Assembly: GCA_938007935.1 (NCBI GenBank)
Contig: CALLMD010000009.1
Location: 111,857 to 175,856 of the forward strand
DNA: 64,000 nucleotides
Source: an uncultured Hellea sp.
GTDB taxonomy: Bacteria; Pseudomonadota; Alphaproteobacteria; Caulobacterales; Maricaulaceae
Reading direction: 5' to 3'
Translations under genes and position numbers: made by a program
Notes under the pieces: generated by a model
Seen by the model: only the letters and a program-made list of their open reading frames with translations
What the model was told of the DNA's origin: nothing
The model's database searches: none
Part shown: positions 62,638-64,000 of the stretch, in pieces
Layout: every line of letters starts with the position of its first letter
How positions within the stretch are numbered: position 1 is the stretch's first letter

Positions 62638-63242
62638 TTGAAACTCACAAGAGGTTTAGGTGTCTGCTCAGACCAACTTGTACATGTTCCGATAGATGTG
62701 AACGCTACGGGAATAAAGGGGTCTTCGGGGTTGAAATAGTTCAATCGTCGCCCATAAGCCATGAAATCACCTGATGGCATAAAAGATAGAACGGGTTGAT
62801 TGAAATCACATGTCACGTTTGTAGGTCGGTTTTTACGATACATTTCTGTGCACCAACCTTGTGAAGCTTTAAGCGCATTGAGAGCTCCATGAAATCGATA
62901 ACAGGCATCATACAAAAAGATATCACCATCCAATCTGGGGCCTTGATAATTTTCTTTTCGGCAGAAATTTGAGTTCTCGGTCATTTGCTCAGGTGTAAGT
63001 CTGGAAATCGTATATTTTTGCGGCTTGTAAGGAGTTTGTTCATAACCTCCATTTTGGGCTTTAATGCCATATGCAGCAGTCTCACGGCAGGTGAGGGTTT
63101 TGTAAGGTAAAGGCTTCGCCCATTCTGGTGGTGGGTCATTTCTAGAATATGGATTGGAGTTAGTCTCTTGAGCTTGTGAAATTGAGCTCAAGCTAACGAA
63201 TGATATTACTGATGAAAGAAAAAGAATTCTGAGGCTTAACAT
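62634..63242 (-). CDS. Secreted Cys-containing protein of unknown function
   Basis: The 202-aa precursor has a clear signal peptide (about residues 1-25, ending SSISQAQE). The mature part has six cysteines (LTCRETAAYG, NSNFCRKEN, LYDACYRFHG, QGWCTEMY, NVTCDFN, IGTCTSW) that could form disulfides. I recognise no family. GGGAGT precedes the ATG and is part of a palindrome at 63247-63290. It is coupled to the ribbon-helix-helix gene. The IS110-type element lies directly upstream, divergently oriented. Confidence 0.7.
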   Translation of the reverse strand: MLSLRILFLSSVISFVSLSSISQAQETNSNPYSRNDPPPEWAKPLPYKTLTCRETAAYGIKAQNGGYEQTPYKPQKYTISRLTPEQMTENSNFCRKENYQGPRLDGDIFLYDACYRFHGALNALKASQGWCTEMYRKNRPTNVTCDFNQPVLSFMPSGDFMAYGRRLNYFNPEDPFIPVAFTSIGTCTSWSEQTPKPLVSFK

Positions 63243-63246
63243 AAAT

Positions 63247-63290
63247 ACTCCCTAATTGGTCACCGAGCGCGGCTCTGGTGACCGGGGAGT
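63247..63290. repeat. Bipartite palindrome at the IS110-gene junction
   Basis: ACTCCC-N5-GGTCACC and GGTGACC-N1-GGGAGT (arms 63247-63252, 63258-63264, 63277-63283, 63285-63290) form a strong interrupted stem with a 12-nt loop. It contains the Shine-Dalgarno of the secreted-protein gene on the minus strand. It may be the target palindrome or the end of the IS110 element. Confidence 0.5.
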
Positions 63291-63433
63291 TTCAAAGCTG
63301 TACACAGACAACCGCAATGACCTTTAGGCCATCACGCAAGCGAGGCAGCCTTATGCCCTAGCTGCGCTCTGGCACTTCTCATCGGCTTTCAGTCTAGAAT
63401 GAAAATCTGTCAGTCGTGATGAAGGAGGATAAA
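63291..63433 (+). ncRNA. Candidate IS110 left-end non-coding region (possible bridge RNA)
   Basis: The segment between the palindrome and the transposase start has short hairpins: GCAGC-N11-GCTGC (63345-63365) and TTTCA-N8-TGAAA (63387-63404). In IS110-group elements this non-coding end is transcribed as a bridge RNA that specifies target and donor. The exact element boundary and the RNA ends cannot be placed here. Confidence 0.35.
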
Positions 63434-64000
63434 ATGACGGATTATTTCGTAGGCTTGGATATATCGCAGAAGTCGACATCGATTTGCGTAACGGACCCGG
63501 ACGGCAAAAAGTTGCATGAGGGCGCGTCCCTGACGCGGCCACAAGATATCTATGGTTGGCTGAGTAACCGCATTGATTTGAAGGCCTCCGATATAAGGGT
63601 GGGTCTTGAAGCGGGAACTCTAAGCGCATGGTTACATAGGGGGCTTTCCGAACGTGGCTTACATTTGACCATGCTGGAGACCTTTCAAGCGCACAGGTTC
63701 TTGGCGACCTTCAGAAACAAAACTGATAAAAATGATGCGCATGGCTTGGCACAGCTTTTACGAATGGGCGGTGAGGACTTTTTACGTGTGGTCAAAATCA
63801 GGTCTATCGGCGCACAGGAAACAAGGACGATGTTGTCCATCCGTCATCATCTTGTGACACAGAAGGTCTCTTTGGAAAATCATATAGCGGGCATTTTAAA
63901 GCCTTACGGCGTTATCGTAAGGCGCAATCATGTTAAGCCCGAGTCCTTCCGAAACCGTGTACTAATCGCTTTGAGAGAAACAGAACTTAACGGGCTAAAT
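63434..64000 (+). mobile_element. IS110-family transposase, truncated by window edge
   Basis: From the ATG at 63434 (GAAGGAGGAT upstream) the frame is open for 189 codons to the window end. The N-terminal DEDD RuvC-like domain shows YFVGLDISQKSTSICV (first Asp), VGLEAGTLSAWLHRGL (Glu) and FRNKTDKNDAHGLAQLLRMG (Asp-Asp), the hallmark of IS110 transposases. The start of the central linker follows. The C-terminal Tnp-2 domain with its Ser nucleophile lies outside the window, so intactness cannot be judged. Confidence 0.9.

Overview
The window is a chromosomal segment of an alphaproteobacterium, most likely a marine dimorphic member of the Hyphomonadales/Maricaulales-Caulobacterales branch. The evidence is GTTC-N7-GTTC type LexA boxes, a CtrA-type TTAA-N7-TTAA site, an NDUFS4-like complex I accessory protein, LpxI in place of LpxH, and a housekeeping backbone whose order (tpiA, ppiD, trpEGDC, lexA, comEC, gltX, gltA, lpxB...bamA...frr, pyrH, tsf, rpsB, dnaE) matches, from memory, that of Caulobacter. 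Base composition is moderate to AT-rich for the group. No identity below was confirmed by a database search.

Layout. 1-5.6 kb: tRNA-Arg, NDUFS4-like protein, HerA-type ATPase, a tRNA-Pro 3' remnant, a beta-lactamase-fold hydrolase, a Gfo/Idh/MocA oxidoreductase and an HU protein with a strong terminator. 5.6-13.9 kb: membrane protein, class II DAHP synthase, then glmU-rpiA-gor on the minus strand, a gph-like phosphatase, a small conserved protein, an XRE regulator and tpiA. 14-20.7 kb: tightly overlapping operon ppiD-like / trpE / 57-aa membrane microprotein / trpG / trpD / trpC / enoyl-CoA hydratase. 20.7-25 kb: outer-membrane protein, a structured non-coding region, SOS-autoregulated lexA and comEC. 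25-27.8 kb: gltX and gltA. 27.8-46.6 kb: a long minus-strand run making lipid A, the outer-membrane machinery, isoprenoid and phospholipid precursors and translation factors (lpxB-lpxI-lpxA-fabZ-lpxD-skp-bamA-rseP-dxr-cdsA-uppS-frr-pyrH-tsf-rpsB-dnaE). It is headed by an unannotated 30-aa membrane microprotein under a LexA box. tRNA-Thr follows.

46.9-62 kb is an accessory block: a complete RTX type I secretion system. It holds a TorF-like porin, a TolC, a lipoprotein, a 2418-aa RTX protein with an HEVGH metallopeptidase motif, an HlyB-like exporter, an HlyD-like adaptor and an HlyC-like acyltransferase. 62.3-64 kb: a ribbon-helix-helix protein, a secreted Cys-rich protein, and an IS110-family transposase cut by the window edge.

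Most notable points: (1) the 30-codon, SOS-controlled, single-TM ORF directly upstream of dnaE, a strong candidate for a SidA-type division inhibitor; (2) ribosomal protein S2 fused through an Ala/Pro-rich linker to a DUF2853-like domain; (3) a terminator-like hairpin whose U-tract runs into the TTG start codon of pyrH; (4) a multi-hairpin putative RNA upstream of lexA; (5) the 57-aa microprotein coupled between trpE and trpG; (6) the RTX cluster combining a metallopeptidase-like N-terminus with a toxin acyltransferase.
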